A stretch of DNA of 32,154 nucleotides from CAIPBY01 sp041671305 (GCA_041671305.1 JBAZBX010000010.1:1-32154); one strand, 5' to 3'. Positions 6,715 through 14,313 are shown, counted from the stretch's first letter. Notes: generated by a model from the sequence alone, not told the origin. Program-made: numbers and translations.

Positions 6715-7617
6715 TTATTTTGTATTTCTAGTTTTATACTTAAAGTCATCGCTAATTTTCCAAGTGCCTTTTTCCAAAAAGGCTTCAATTGATTGCCGAC
6801 TGGCTTTATTGATTAAATTAGAATGCGAAAGCTTGTTTCTTTTGGCATACTCAGACAAGGTTATGACCTTTTTGCCCTCCAGATACGCTAATCGCTTATG
6901 ATAACTATTTGTTAACGCCCTGCCCACTATTTCTTCCATAATAGCCGTTGTACTATGTCCGTCAAATTCCTTAAAAGCATCATAATATTTATTTCGATCA
7001 ATGAATTTTATATTTATCGGTACAAAACCTTCTCTGATTAATAAATAATTATTAATTACCCTACCGATGCGACCATTGCCGTCAATAAATGGATGAATAT
7101 GCTCAAAGGTCAGGTGTAATTTGGCTATCCGCCTAATAATATTTTCGTGGCTGGCGGCATTATATTCAGCCAAAGCTTTTGTCAAAAGATCTATAACTTC
7201 TTTAGGATTAGGAGCGATATGATTGCCAACGCGAACATACTCATTATCTTTTCTGAACCTACCAGCAACATCATCGCGAATATTAGATATAAGCATCTTA
7301 TGTAGGAATAAAATCAGTTCTAAGGTGAGTTCCTGTTCCTTAGCTTTTTTATCTATATAAGAAACCACCCGCGCCAGATTTTTAGCTTCAAAAAGCTCCC
7401 GCTCAGAGATGTATCTGTCTAAATCAATCTGCAACAATATTTTTTCCGTCTCTTCAAAAGTCAAAGTGCTGTTTTCAATGGCGTTTGAATTATAGACCTG
7501 CTCGGCAACTTCGGTTTCTGCAATAATCTTAATTAGAGCGTCTTTGCCTGTGGACGCTTGATAATACCTTTCGCGGAGAGCGCTTATTTTATTGTATACA
7601 TTAAGTGTCTTTGCCAT
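6715..7617 (-). CDS. Fic domain protein (AMP transferase type)
   Basis: A 300-residue protein with the canonical Fic motif HPFIDGNGRIGR (175-186), the catalytic His plus anion-binding loop that transfers AMP or related groups from nucleotides to hydroxyl side chains. An inhibitory helix motif (S/T)xxxE(G/N) is visible before the domain as SNAIEN (44-49), so this is a self-inhibited Fic protein with the inhibitory Glu at position 48. The C-terminal part (about 245-285) looks like a winged or helix-turn-helix segment (ITLSEYAKRNKLSHSNLI), common in Fic proteins that act as regulators. No separate antitoxin gene adjoins it. A perfect promoter places the RNA start about 2 bases before the ATG, so the message appears leaderless. 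A palindrome upstream may be its operator. Confidence 0.95.
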   Translation of the reverse strand: MAKTLNVYNKISALRERYYQASTGKDALIKIIAETEVAEQVYNSNAIENSTLTFEETEKILLQIDLDRYISERELFEAKNLARVVSYIDKKAKEQELTLELILFLHKMLISNIRDDVAGRFRKDNEYVRVGNHIAPNPKEVIDLLTKALAEYNAASHENIIRRIAKLHLTFEHIHPFIDGNGRIGRVINNYLLIREGFVPINIKFIDRNKYYDAFKEFDGHSTTAIMEEIVGRALTNSYHKRLAYLEGKKVITLSEYAKRNKLSHSNLINKASRQSIEAFLEKGTWKISDDFKYKTRNTK

Positions 7618-7625
7618 ATACTATA

Positions 7626-7654
7626 ATTATATACCATATTAACGCTTTTGTCAA
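7626..7654 (-). promoter_or_regulatory. Consensus promoter of fic, giving a leaderless mRNA
   Basis: TTGACA (7649-7654), a 17-base spacer and TATAAT (7626-7631) on the minus strand, all consensus. The expected start is near 7619, and the fic ATG begins at 7617. Confidence 0.85.
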
Positions 7655-7660
7655 CATAAT

Positions 7661-7696
7661 CGTGAAAAGTAGCTAATTTTATAACTATTTTCACGG
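7661..7696. repeat. Imperfect palindrome upstream of the fic promoter
   Basis: CGTGAAAAGTAG (7661-7672) is mirrored by CTATTTTCACG (about 7686-7696). It lies just upstream of the fic -35 box and could be an operator, perhaps for the Fic protein's own DNA-binding domain, or a hairpin. Function is unproven. Confidence 0.5.
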
Positions 7697-7774
7697 TTTT
7701 GACTATAATTTTGTGCATACCAGCAAGCTTCTGCACTTTTGCTGTGCATAACATCAACATATTAGCTAATTTTA

Positions 7775-7812
7775 AGCAAAAAACATACTAAAATATTAGT
7801 ATGTTTTTTGCT
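7775..7812 (-). terminator. Terminator of the 66-residue protein gene
   Basis: A perfect 17-bp stem (7775-7791 with 7796-7812) around a 4-base loop with long A and T tracts. It starts 33 bases after the stop codon on the minus strand. The T-run is inside the stem, so it may work in both directions. Confidence 0.75.
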
Positions 7813-7844
7813 TCTAACCCAGGATGAGCCCTACGTTACTAGTT

Positions 7845-8045
7845 TTATCGCTCAGTAATATTACCACTAGGATCTATATGTAGTTTTGTTAGAGCTTTTT
7901 CGATCTGAGCAATCTCATACTTAATTCCTTCTTCATAGTTCTTATGTTTTCCGGAATGCACTTCTTCCAACAAGTCCTCATAACAGCTCTGAATAAAGAT
8001 AAGAGAACCTTTGACAGCCTTTTGGCTGAATCCGCTTGGAGGCAT
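7845..8045 (-). CDS. Small protein of unknown function, 66 residues
   Basis: I do not recognise a named family. The product begins MPPSGFSQKAVKG, followed by a predicted helix pair (about residues 10-28 and 38-55) with evenly spaced hydrophobic residues, and ends in a short polar tail. It is soluble and has one Cys. The frame looks real: a clear start at ATG 8045, ordinary amino-acid composition, and its own terminator. There is no strong ribosome binding site. It lies between fic and the TrmB-like regulator, all on the minus strand but each with its own terminator, so no operon is implied. Confidence 0.7.
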   Translation of the reverse strand: MPPSGFSQKAVKGSLIFIQSCYEDLLEEVHSGKHKNYEEGIKYEIAQIEKALTKLHIDPSGNITER

Positions 8046-8111
8046 ATGTTTTTCTTTATTTATTAATTATGTTATCCAATGGAATTATCCCATAACTAAC
8101 TAATTCGCGTA

Positions 8112-8142
8112 ATAAAAAAAACAAAAAACGCCGTTAAGGCGC
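8112..8142 (-). terminator. Terminator of the TrmB-like gene
   Basis: CGCC (8029-type short arm at 8129-8132) pairs with GGCG (8138-8141) around GTTAA, and the minus strand runs on with TTTTTTGTTTTTTTT. The stem is short but the T-tail is strong. A second hairpin, TGTTGTAAA/TTTACAACA, lies at about 8179-8202 without a T-tail on this strand. Confidence 0.55.
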
Positions 8143-8206
8143 CAAAAATTACAAATAATAAAGCAAATTACTAATTTTTTTGTTGTAAATATTTTTACAA
8201 CATTTT

Positions 8207-8983
8207 CTATTTGAATGGCTTAGAAAGCTCCCAAAGAGTATTAAACATAATGCGATATGATTGAGCTAGTATGGGGCTTTCGATCCAGATGGCAATTTCA
8301 TCATGAAAAGAAACAATAAGAACGGTATTATTGAATACATCAATATTCACTTGAAGGGGAAATTTTTCAATCCATCTAGTTTCTCGTTTATACTGTTTAT
8401 CGTTTTTAATTGTTTTGCGAGCCACTTCGGAGTTATGGACAAGCATGCGACTAGTTGACTCGTATTTTACAAATTTTCTATTCCATTTATCCCAGTATGA
8501 TTCCGGTAAAAATTTAAAAATATTATCAATCGAACCGGCCAAAGATAAAATCTCGGTATTTTTTGATGCATCCAATTCTTCCTCATAAGATTCTTTGATC
8601 TTTGACATACCTTCAAAATATTTAACAACCACCTTGTTTTTCTTTTGAGTCGATAAAGCTTCGAAATCAGGCAAAATTGCGGATAGCTCCGTTAAAATCT
8701 TTTCCGTTTCATTAATCTTTTTCTTTCCAATTTTTATTAATTTATCTGGGTTGGCGGGAATATACTTTCTGCCTTGTTTACGGGTTAATTCATAAATTCC
8801 TAACTGAACTAATTCTTCCGCCTCTGAATAAATCTGCTGACGATTAATCTTAGTTAATTTAGATAATTCTAAAACGGACAACACTCCATGTTTTAACGAG
8901 GTTAAATACAAAGTCGCTTGAATTTTACTCAAACCAAGCCGCGATAATATCTCTAATTGTTCTTTATCAAAAGTGGTTACCAT
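8207..8983 (-). CDS. TrmB-family transcriptional regulator
   Basis: Has the TrmB architecture: an N-terminal winged helix (about residues 6-75: LSRLGLSKIQATLYLTSL, then INRQQIYSEAEELVQLGIYE), a helical linker (80-110) and a C-terminal effector-like domain of about 150 residues. TrmB proteins are common in archaea and in Patescibacteria and usually sense sugars or other small ligands. The C-terminal part has KYFEGMSKIKESYEEEL, the usual phospholipase-D-like beginning of the sensor domain. The frame opens at GTG 8989, but I choose ATG 8983 because the predicted RNA start is at 8984. The message would then be leaderless. No adjacent transport or sugar gene suggests its target. Confidence 0.85.
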   Translation of the reverse strand: MVTTFDKEQLEILSRLGLSKIQATLYLTSLKHGVLSVLELSKLTKINRQQIYSEAEELVQLGIYELTRKQGRKYIPANPDKLIKIGKKKINETEKILTELSAILPDFEALSTQKKNKVVVKYFEGMSKIKESYEEELDASKNTEILSLAGSIDNIFKFLPESYWDKWNRKFVKYESTSRMLVHNSEVARKTIKNDKQYKRETRWIEKFPLQVNIDVFNNTVLIVSFHDEIAIWIESPILAQSYRIMFNTLWELSKPFK

Positions 8984-8990
8984 ATACACA

Positions 8991-9019
8991 ATAATAGCAC
9001 CTTAGTTAAAGCAGTTCAA
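8991..9019 (-). promoter_or_regulatory. Extended -10 promoter of the TrmB-like gene
   Basis: TTGAAC (9014-9019), a 17-base spacer and TATTAT (8991-8996) preceded by TGC, an extended -10. The predicted start is 8984, one base before the ATG. Confidence 0.75.
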
Positions 9020-9121
9020 TTCCCCTTCTTTCTAACAAAAAAATACTCATAAATAGAGTACTTTTTGTTGTTGCAGTCATTATTCCCGGCAATTATACCA
9101 GTTATGAATTGCAACGATCTG

Positions 9122-9194
9122 GGTGGCTATCGAGAATTGAACTCGAGTTAACGGTACCACAAACCGCTGTGTTAACCACTACACCATAGCCACC
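9122..9194 (-). tRNA. tRNA-His (GTG)
   Basis: A full cloverleaf on the minus strand: the 8-bp acceptor GGTGGCTA/TAGCCACC includes the extra G-1 paired with C73 that marks tRNA-His, and the anticodon loop is TTGTGGT. CCA is not encoded. It lies 13 bases downstream of tRNA-Arg, in one transcript. Confidence 0.95.
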
Positions 9195-9207
9195 ATAAAT
9201 TTTCCAG

Positions 9208-9280
9208 TGTCCGCGGCAAGAATCGAACTTGCGACCAATAGCTTAGAAGGCTACTGCTCTATCCACTGAGCTACGCGGAC
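9208..9280 (-). tRNA. tRNA-Arg (TCT)
   Basis: Cloverleaf with acceptor GTCCGCG/CGCGGAC plus A73, D-arm AGCTCAGTGGATAGAGC, anticodon loop CTTCTAA and T-loop TTCGATT. First gene of the Arg-His tRNA unit; CCA not encoded. Confidence 0.96.
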
Positions 9281-9368
9281 TTATTGCGTCGTTTATATAC
9301 AATATATAAACTCTTTAGCTCGGAAATACAAAAAATTACTTTTATATTTCTCTCGCTCTACGTCGTTT

Positions 9369-9397
9369 ATAATAGCATTATTTATTGGCTATGTCAA
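9369..9397 (-). promoter_or_regulatory. Promoter of the tRNA-Arg/His unit
   Basis: TTGACA (9392-9397), a 17-base spacer and TATTAT (9369-9374). The segment TATAAACGAC follows the -10 and recurs near 9290, just before tRNA-Arg, where it may mark a second promoter or a processing site. Confidence 0.75.
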
Positions 9398-9429
9398 TTG
9401 AATTTTAGCCAAATTTGTGCTAATATAAT
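9398..9429 (+). promoter_or_regulatory. Promoter of the nitroreductase gene
   Basis: TTGAAT (9398-9403) with TAATAT at 9421-9426 (17-base spacer) or the overlapping TATAAT at 9424-9429 (20 bases). Its -35 box abuts the -35 box of the divergent tRNA promoter. The leader of about 24 bases has no Shine-Dalgarno site. Confidence 0.65.
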
Positions 9430-9456
9430 GGTCAGAGTTTAAATTTAACTAAATTT

Positions 9457-9960
9457 ATGATTAATGCCATTAAAAAAAGAAGATCAATCAGAGAATATCT
9501 TAGCGATGCCGTCTCCGAAGATCAAATAAAAGAAATTCTTATGGCGGCGATGTATGCTCCTTCGGCTAATGCTCTTTATCCTTGGGAATTGGTAATTGTA
9601 AAAGATCCAGGAATCAAAGAGTTGCTTTCCAAGACTACTCCTTGGTCAACTCATGCGAGTGACGCCTCCATTGTGATTGCCGTAGTTGGCCACGAACAGG
9701 AGAGTTCAGACTGGGTTGAAGATTGTTCTATTGTGGCAGAACACATTTGGCTGGAGGCCACAGAGCAGGGTTTGGGCAGTTGCTGGATTCAAATAAGAGG
9801 CAACAATAACGCGGAAAAGTCGGTGAAAGAAATATTGAATATTCCGGAAAATTTAAGAGTGCTTTGTCTGATGCCTATTGGCGTTCCGGTCAAAGCTCAG
9901 CCTGAACATAGTGAGGAAAAATTTGAAAAAACCAAAATAAAATACGAAAAGTACAAATAA
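9457..9960 (+). CDS. Nitroreductase family protein
   Basis: A 167-residue FMN-binding nitroreductase-fold protein. The N-terminus AIKKRRSIREYLSDAVSED with MAAMYAPSANALYPWELVIV is the family's flavin-binding block (Arg8, Arg9 and Ser10 contact the FMN phosphate in relatives; Ser and Asn near 35-37). The second half has AEHIWLEATEQGLGSCWIQ and the closing LMPIGVPVKA strand. Relatives reduce nitro groups, quinones or flavins with NAD(P)H and act as homodimers. It is somewhat shorter than the classical 200-220 residue enzymes. It stands alone between a tRNA unit and rpsO. The ATG at 9457 lacks a Shine-Dalgarno sequence. The substrate cannot be told. Confidence 0.92.
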   Translation: MINAIKKRRSIREYLSDAVSEDQIKEILMAAMYAPSANALYPWELVIVKDPGIKELLSKTTPWSTHASDASIVIAVVGHEQESSDWVEDCSIVAEHIWLEATEQGLGSCWIQIRGNNNAEKSVKEILNIPENLRVLCLMPIGVPVKAQPEHSEEKFEKTKIKYEKYK

Positions 9961-9989
9961 GCCGAAGATCTGGGCTGGATATAGAGGAC

Positions 9990-10018
9990 TTGACTTTTTT
10001 GATTAAATGTAATAATAT
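9990..10018 (+). promoter_or_regulatory. Promoter of rpsO-pnp
   Basis: TTGACT (9990-9995), a 17-base spacer and TAATAT (10013-10018), with a predicted start near 10025. Confidence 0.7.
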
Positions 10019-10024
10019 ATAAGT

Positions 10025-10130
10025 GCTCCAGTTAAGAAATACTTAACGGGGTGAACTAATAATTAATGGCGATTTTCTCGGATGCGTCCTATTTCAGGAA
10101 ATTCTGGGGATATCGTGACAAGGAGTCAAC
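10025..10130 (+). promoter_or_regulatory. rpsO leader, possible S15-responsive RNA
   Basis: A leader of about 106 nt with a GTTAAG/CTTAAC hairpin (10031-10047) and a GC-richer part just before the AAGGAG ribosome binding site. S15 represses its own translation through leader RNA in several bacteria. I cannot match this leader to a known class, so regulation is inferred from its length and position. Confidence 0.35.
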
Positions 10131-10478
10131 ATGATTGACAAAAAAAAGAAAGCGCAGATCATCAAAAAGTTTGCGACTCATGAAAATGATACCGGATCTT
10201 CTGAAGTGCAAATTGCACTTTTGACAGAAGAGATCAAAAATTTGACAGAGCATCTCAAAATTCATAAGAAAGATTTCTCTTCCAGAAGAGGATTGCTGAG
10301 AAAGGTTTCTGAGAGAAGAAAATTGCTTAAGTATTTGGAAAAAGAAAATGCAGAGAGCTTTGCAGATTTGGTCGGAAAGTTAAAATTAAAAATCGTGAAA
10401 AAATTGGATGAAACTCCTAAGCTTTTGGAAGAAGATGTTACTGGAATTGAACCGGAAATAATCGCAGAAGAGGAGTAA
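10131..10478 (+). CDS. rpsO: 30S ribosomal protein S15
   Basis: Binds 16S rRNA and starts assembly of the 30S platform. Residues 1-88 match S15, including HENDTGSSEVQIALLTEEI (17-35), the LKIHKKDFSSRRGLLR block (45-60) and SERRKLLKYLEKEN (64-77). The protein is 115 residues long instead of the usual 89; the additional C-terminal tail of about 26 residues is acidic (LEEDVTGIEPEIIAEEE). The start has AAGGAG 7 bases ahead. It heads a two-gene unit with pnp, as in most bacteria. Its stop codon lies in the loop of a terminator-like hairpin. Confidence 0.97.
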   Translation: MIDKKKKAQIIKKFATHENDTGSSEVQIALLTEEIKNLTEHLKIHKKDFSSRRGLLRKVSERRKLLKYLEKENAESFADLVGKLKLKIVKKLDETPKLLEEDVTGIEPEIIAEEE

Positions 10479-10497
10479 TCTCCTCTTCTGTTTGTTT
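10465..10497 (+). terminator. Terminator-like hairpin spanning the rpsO stop codon
   Basis: CAGAAGAGGAG (10465-10475) pairs perfectly with CTCCTCTTCTG (10480-10490). The 4-base loop TAAT contains the rpsO TAA stop. TTTGTTTATT follows. It probably attenuates read-through into pnp or protects the rpsO 3' end. Confidence 0.75.
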
Positions 10498-10536
10498 ATT
10501 AATTAGAACTTTAAATATTTATTAACAATTAACTAG

Positions 10537-10611
10537 CCAAAGAGATTGTTATTTGAAAGTAATTGTGCTAAATAGTTATATAGCTCAGCTATCTTCAAAT
10601 AATTCTCTTGG
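10537..10611 (+). promoter_or_regulatory. Long hairpin in the pnp leader, RNase III-like
   Basis: CCAAAGAGATTGTTATTTGA with AAGTA pairs, with small bulges, to ATCTTCAAATAATTCTCTTG plus G (10591-10611), giving about 20 bp. In E. coli a similar rpsO-pnp hairpin is cut by RNase III and lets PNPase repress itself. The same logic is inferred here. The ribosome binding site AGAGGAAGGA follows directly. Confidence 0.65.
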
Positions 10612-10629
10612 TCTAGAGGAAGGATTTTT

Positions 10630-12870
10630 ATGTTTAAGAATCAGACTTTTGAAATGGATTTCGCTGGCAGGAAACTGTCTGTTGAAGTCGGAAAGATGGC
10701 CAATCAAACCAACGCGTCATGCTTGGTCAGTTACGGAGAAACTGTAATTCTCGCTACGGCCGTTATGGCCAAAGAACCCAGGCTCGGAATAGATTTTTTC
10801 CCGCTTTCCGTGGAAATGCAGGAAAAGATGTATGCCGCTGGAAAAATTAAAGGTTCAAAATTTGTAAAAAGAGACGGACGTCCAACTGATAATGCAGTTT
10901 TGGATTCCCGCATGATTGATCGTGGTCTAAGACCATTGTTTAATCAGGAAATGAGACACGAGGTACAGGTGATTACAACCATCTTGTCTTATGATGAGGA
11001 AAATTCTGCCAATATTTTGGCTATCACAGCCTCTGCCATAGCTTTGCATATTTCAGACATTCCATGGAACGGTCCTTTGGCTGGAGTTTGTATTGGTAGA
11101 GTTGAGGGTGAATTTATTTTCAATCCAACAGTATCGCAATTAGCCAAGTCAGATCTTAAGGTGGTCTTTTCTGCTGCTCATGACAAAGTTCTCATGATTG
11201 ATGCTGAGGCTCATGAATTAGCTGAAGATGATATGATGAAAGCGATTGACTTGGGATTAGAAAAAGTAAAACCCCTTTTGGATTTTATAAATGATATAAG
11301 ATCGCAAATCGGCTTGCCCAAACAAGACGAAGCTAAGTTAATTGAAGCTGCTCAAGTTGGTGGAGAAATTTCCATGGCAGAAAAAAAAGAAACTTTTGAG
11401 GAAGCCAAGAAGTTTTTTGCACCTCAATTGGATAAATATTTATTCAATCAGCCAAAAGGTACTAAGCGTGAAAGAAAAGAAGTTGCCAAAGAACTGTTGA
11501 AGAAATTTATAGAACAGCTCAAGACTCAAGAAAAGCACGAAGAAGTTATTGCTTATATTGAAGAGCATTTTGAAATATATTTGGAAGAAGAAGTGACCAA
11601 GGCCATTCTTGAAAAAGAACTCCGCATTGATGGTCGCAAACTAAATGAGATTAGACCTCTTTCTGCTGAAGTAGGCTTGCTTCCTAGAACTCATGGAAGT
11701 GCCTTGTTTAGTAGAGGTGAGACGCAAGTATTGTCCATCGTTACTTTGGGTGCTCCTGGCGATGCTCAGATTCTTGATGAAATGACAGAGTCAGAAACCA
11801 AAAAGACTTACATTCATTATTATAATGCTTTGTCGTTCTGTTATGGTGAGACGGGACAGATCAGAAGCGCCGGTAGAAGAGAAATCGGACATGGTGCTTT
11901 GGCAGAAAAAGCTTTGATGCCAGTACTGCCAAATAAAGAAGATTTTCCATATACAATTCTAGTTGTTTCTGAAGTAATGGGATCCAATGGGTCTTCCTCA
12001 ATGGCCTCAACTTGCGGATCAACTTTGACGCTTATGGATGCCGGTGTGCCAATCAAGCGACCAGTCGCCGGTATTGCTATGGGACTTGCTTCCAATGATA
12101 AGGGCTATAAGATTTTAACTGATTTGCAGGATTTGGAAGACGGTGAAGGTGGTATGGATTTCAAAGTCACCGGGACAACCGTCGGTATTACTGCCATTCA
12201 AATGGATACCAAAACCACAGGATTATCGCGAGAGATTTGTCAGAAAACATTAATTCAAGCCAGGGAAGCTAGAGTTCAGATTTTGGATGTTATCACCAAA
12301 GCAATTCCTGCTCCTCGTGCAGAAATGTCCAAGTATGCTCCTCGCATCGTGACTTTACGAATTAATCCGGATAAGATCAGAGAAGTCATCGGCTCTGGTG
12401 GAAAAGTTATCAATGAAATTATTGATGCTTGCGGTGTGGCGATTGATATTGAAGATGATGGCTTGGTTGCAATCACCGGCTCTAATCCAGAAGGTGTCGC
12501 TAAGGCGGTTAAGTGGGTTGAGGGCATTGTCAAAGAAGTTGAAGCCGGAGAAGTTTATGCTGGAAAGGTTACTAGGCTCATGGATTTTGGAGCTTTTGTG
12601 GAAATTCTTCCGGGCAAAGAAGGCTTGGTTCATATTTCCGAATTTAGCACTCAAAGGGTGGAAAAAATTACTGATGTGGCCAATATCGGCGATGAATTAA
12701 AAGTAAAAGTTATAGAGGTTGATGATAAAGGCAGAATCAATTTGTCTGTGAAGCGAGCTGATCCAAATTATGCCGGTAATGATGATGGCGGATCTAGGCC
12801 AAGTCGTCCAAGTTTTCCCAGAAGAGATAACAACAGAGGCGGTGACAGAGACCGCAGAAGATCTTTTTAA
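10630..12870 (+). CDS. pnp: Polyribonucleotide nucleotidyltransferase (PNPase)
   Basis: A phosphorolytic 3'-5' exoribonuclease of mRNA turnover. The 746 residues show the full order: first RNase PH domain (about 1-220), helical domain (235-320), second catalytic RNase PH domain (about 325-550, with RTHGSALFSRGETQVL, SFCYGETGQIRSAGRREIGH and the catalytic MDAGVPI and DLQDLEDGEGGMDFKV segments), KH domain (IREVIGSGGKVINEI, GXXG loop) and S1 domain (GEVYAGKVTRLMDFGAFVEI). A basic, Arg/Gly/Asp-rich tail (RRDNNRGGDRDRRRSF) follows, probably more RNA contact. The start has AGAGGAAGGA 5 bases ahead. Control is likely through the leader hairpin. Confidence 0.98.
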   Translation: MFKNQTFEMDFAGRKLSVEVGKMANQTNASCLVSYGETVILATAVMAKEPRLGIDFFPLSVEMQEKMYAAGKIKGSKFVKRDGRPTDNAVLDSRMIDRGLRPLFNQEMRHEVQVITTILSYDEENSANILAITASAIALHISDIPWNGPLAGVCIGRVEGEFIFNPTVSQLAKSDLKVVFSAAHDKVLMIDAEAHELAEDDMMKAIDLGLEKVKPLLDFINDIRSQIGLPKQDEAKLIEAAQVGGEISMAEKKETFEEAKKFFAPQLDKYLFNQPKGTKRERKEVAKELLKKFIEQLKTQEKHEEVIAYIEEHFEIYLEEEVTKAILEKELRIDGRKLNEIRPLSAEVGLLPRTHGSALFSRGETQVLSIVTLGAPGDAQILDEMTESETKKTYIHYYNALSFCYGETGQIRSAGRREIGHGALAEKALMPVLPNKEDFPYTILVVSEVMGSNGSSSMASTCGSTLTLMDAGVPIKRPVAGIAMGLASNDKGYKILTDLQDLEDGEGGMDFKVTGTTVGITAIQMDTKTTGLSREICQKTLIQAREARVQILDVITKAIPAPRAEMSKYAPRIVTLRINPDKIREVIGSGGKVINEIIDACGVAIDIEDDGLVAITGSNPEGVAKAVKWVEGIVKEVEAGEVYAGKVTRLMDFGAFVEILPGKEGLVHISEFSTQRVEKITDVANIGDELKVKVIEVDDKGRINLSVKRADPNYAGNDDGGSRPSRPSFPRRDNNRGGDRDRRRSF

Positions 12871-12894
12871 AGAAGATAAAATCAATTTTTATAA

Positions 12895-14163
12895 ATGGTT
12901 TTAATATATCTTTACATCAAGGGCCTCCCTGCCTACGCCAGAATAATTTTTGGCGTCTTGGTTGGGAGTGCCTTTTTTGTTTTGCTCATCTCGCTTGTCT
13001 GGCTGAACATTTTTGCGGATACTCTGGTTAAATTTGTGCCGGCAGATATTGATTATTATGTCCATATCAATAAAAATGATGCAAATCACACTTTGGACAA
13101 GGTAATTGATAAAGTATTTATTGATTCTGGTGTGTCATTTTTAAAACCTGATGATATCAAGAGGGAAGTAGCTGTTTTTGGTAATTTAAATAGTTGTCAG
13201 GGATTGATTGTAAAAGTAAAAAATGCGGAAGCATTTAAATCTCAATTAGATAATAATAAAATTGAGTACAATTATCTTGGCGCAGAGAGATTTCTAATTT
13301 CCAGTTGTTTGGAGAAAACTAGCCGTAAAAATTTATCCATAAAAAAAACATATTGGCCGAATTCTTTGGGTATTTATATGTCTGATAATCTTGTGGCCAG
13401 CGATATAATTTTTCAGTCTATTTGTTCGGCTCAAAAAAGTAAGGGAAATTGCCTTATTAATGGAGAGCTTGGATCAGATAAAATTAAAATATTTACCAAG
13501 CAGAGGAAAAATATTTTGCCCTATAATCTTCCAGTGAAGATAGGAGGACAAGAATTTGATTTTGCCTCCGGTGGCAAATCATTGACCAAATTTATCTCTA
13601 ATTTTTTTCAACTCAAGTCGTCATCAAGTACCATAAATAATCTAGCTTACTTGCCGTCGGCTTTGGGTTCTGAGAAGATAAGCTCTAGTTTTTTATTAAT
13701 GAATGAAAAAAGTTCAACTAGTGCGTATCTTTGGAAAAAGTTTGATTTGTATTGGCAATTCAGCCTCAATCAACCGCTTTCCGGTGAAGACGTCTCCAAG
13801 TTAGAGGATGCCCTGCGATCTGAAGCATCTCAGGAATTCCCGTCCATGATAATTACTGAACTAACCGACGGAACCAAAATTACTGAATTCGTGGCCAAAG
13901 CCAGTAAATTTGAATTTATTGACGATGGGGGAGATAAATATTTCAATTATCCGGATAATAGTGCCAGTATTTACTACAAAATATCTAGCAGTTCGCTGGT
14001 GGTAACCAACAAAAAGGATTTATTAGATTCTCCAATTTTGCCGAGCAAGGATAATGATTTTATAGCTGTAAAGTCCAAAATTTTGCCAGAAACCAAGCTT
14101 TTTGGCTATGTTAAATTATTTGAATACATTTGGGCTGATGATAATGCAATTTATTTGAAGTAA
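12895..14163 (+). CDS. Membrane-anchored protein of unknown function
   Basis: I do not recognise the family. The 422 residues begin with a short basic segment and one hydrophobic helix (about 17-42, IIFGVLVGSAFFVLLISLVW), then a large domain with no further membrane segment, so most of it probably lies outside the membrane. The domain has the repeating pattern of the DUF3352-like proteins: FVPADIDYYVHINKND at the start (residues 47-62), VKVKNAEAFKSQL, then blocks on protein levels of the LAYLPSAL and ISSSSLVVTNKKDLLDS kind. That likeness is by eye and weak. It follows pnp by 24 bases and may be in the same transcript. No Shine-Dalgarno site is clear. Confidence 0.75.
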   Translation: MVLIYLYIKGLPAYARIIFGVLVGSAFFVLLISLVWLNIFADTLVKFVPADIDYYVHINKNDANHTLDKVIDKVFIDSGVSFLKPDDIKREVAVFGNLNSCQGLIVKVKNAEAFKSQLDNNKIEYNYLGAERFLISSCLEKTSRKNLSIKKTYWPNSLGIYMSDNLVASDIIFQSICSAQKSKGNCLINGELGSDKIKIFTKQRKNILPYNLPVKIGGQEFDFASGGKSLTKFISNFFQLKSSSSTINNLAYLPSALGSEKISSSFLLMNEKSSTSAYLWKKFDLYWQFSLNQPLSGEDVSKLEDALRSEASQEFPSMIITELTDGTKITEFVAKASKFEFIDDGGDKYFNYPDNSASIYYKISSSSLVVTNKKDLLDSPILPSKDNDFIAVKSKILPETKLFGYVKLFEYIWADDNAIYLK

Positions 14164-14194
14164 TTTTTCTAATTTTAGGCTTTTGTTTACAAAC

Positions 14195-14237
14195 TGTGCA
14201 TAAGTCTGGTGTGGATAATTATATAAGGAGTGGATAA
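14195..14237. promoter_or_regulatory. Cluster of three DnaA-box matches
   Basis: TGTGCATAA (14195-14203), TGTGGATAA (14210-14218) and AGTGGATAA (14229-14237) are in one orientation. As complements they read TTATGCACA, TTATCCACA and TTATCCACT. The first two fit the TTWTNCACA consensus exactly and the third differs at the last base. AT-rich DNA follows. The rest of this gene-free stretch holds the RNA unit described next. Confidence 0.55.
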
Positions 14238-14284
14238 CTTTATGGCTATCTGCTTTTTTGTTTAAATTTATACAAGATTAATTA

Positions 14285-14313
14285 TTGAGTAGATTATAAA
14301 AATGTGCTATAAT
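14285..14313 (+). promoter_or_regulatory. Promoter of the structured RNA
   Basis: TTGAGT (14285-14290), a 17-base spacer and TATAAT (14308-14313), with a predicted start near 14320. Confidence 0.75.

Noticed and set aside
10553..10747. 64-codon frame overlapping the pnp start
   Set aside because: It runs through the leader hairpin and the first part of pnp in another frame; no ribosome binding site.
14195..14237. Chromosomal origin
   Set aside because: DnaA boxes are present, but dnaA, dnaN, rpmH or gidA are not near and skew cannot be judged in this window.
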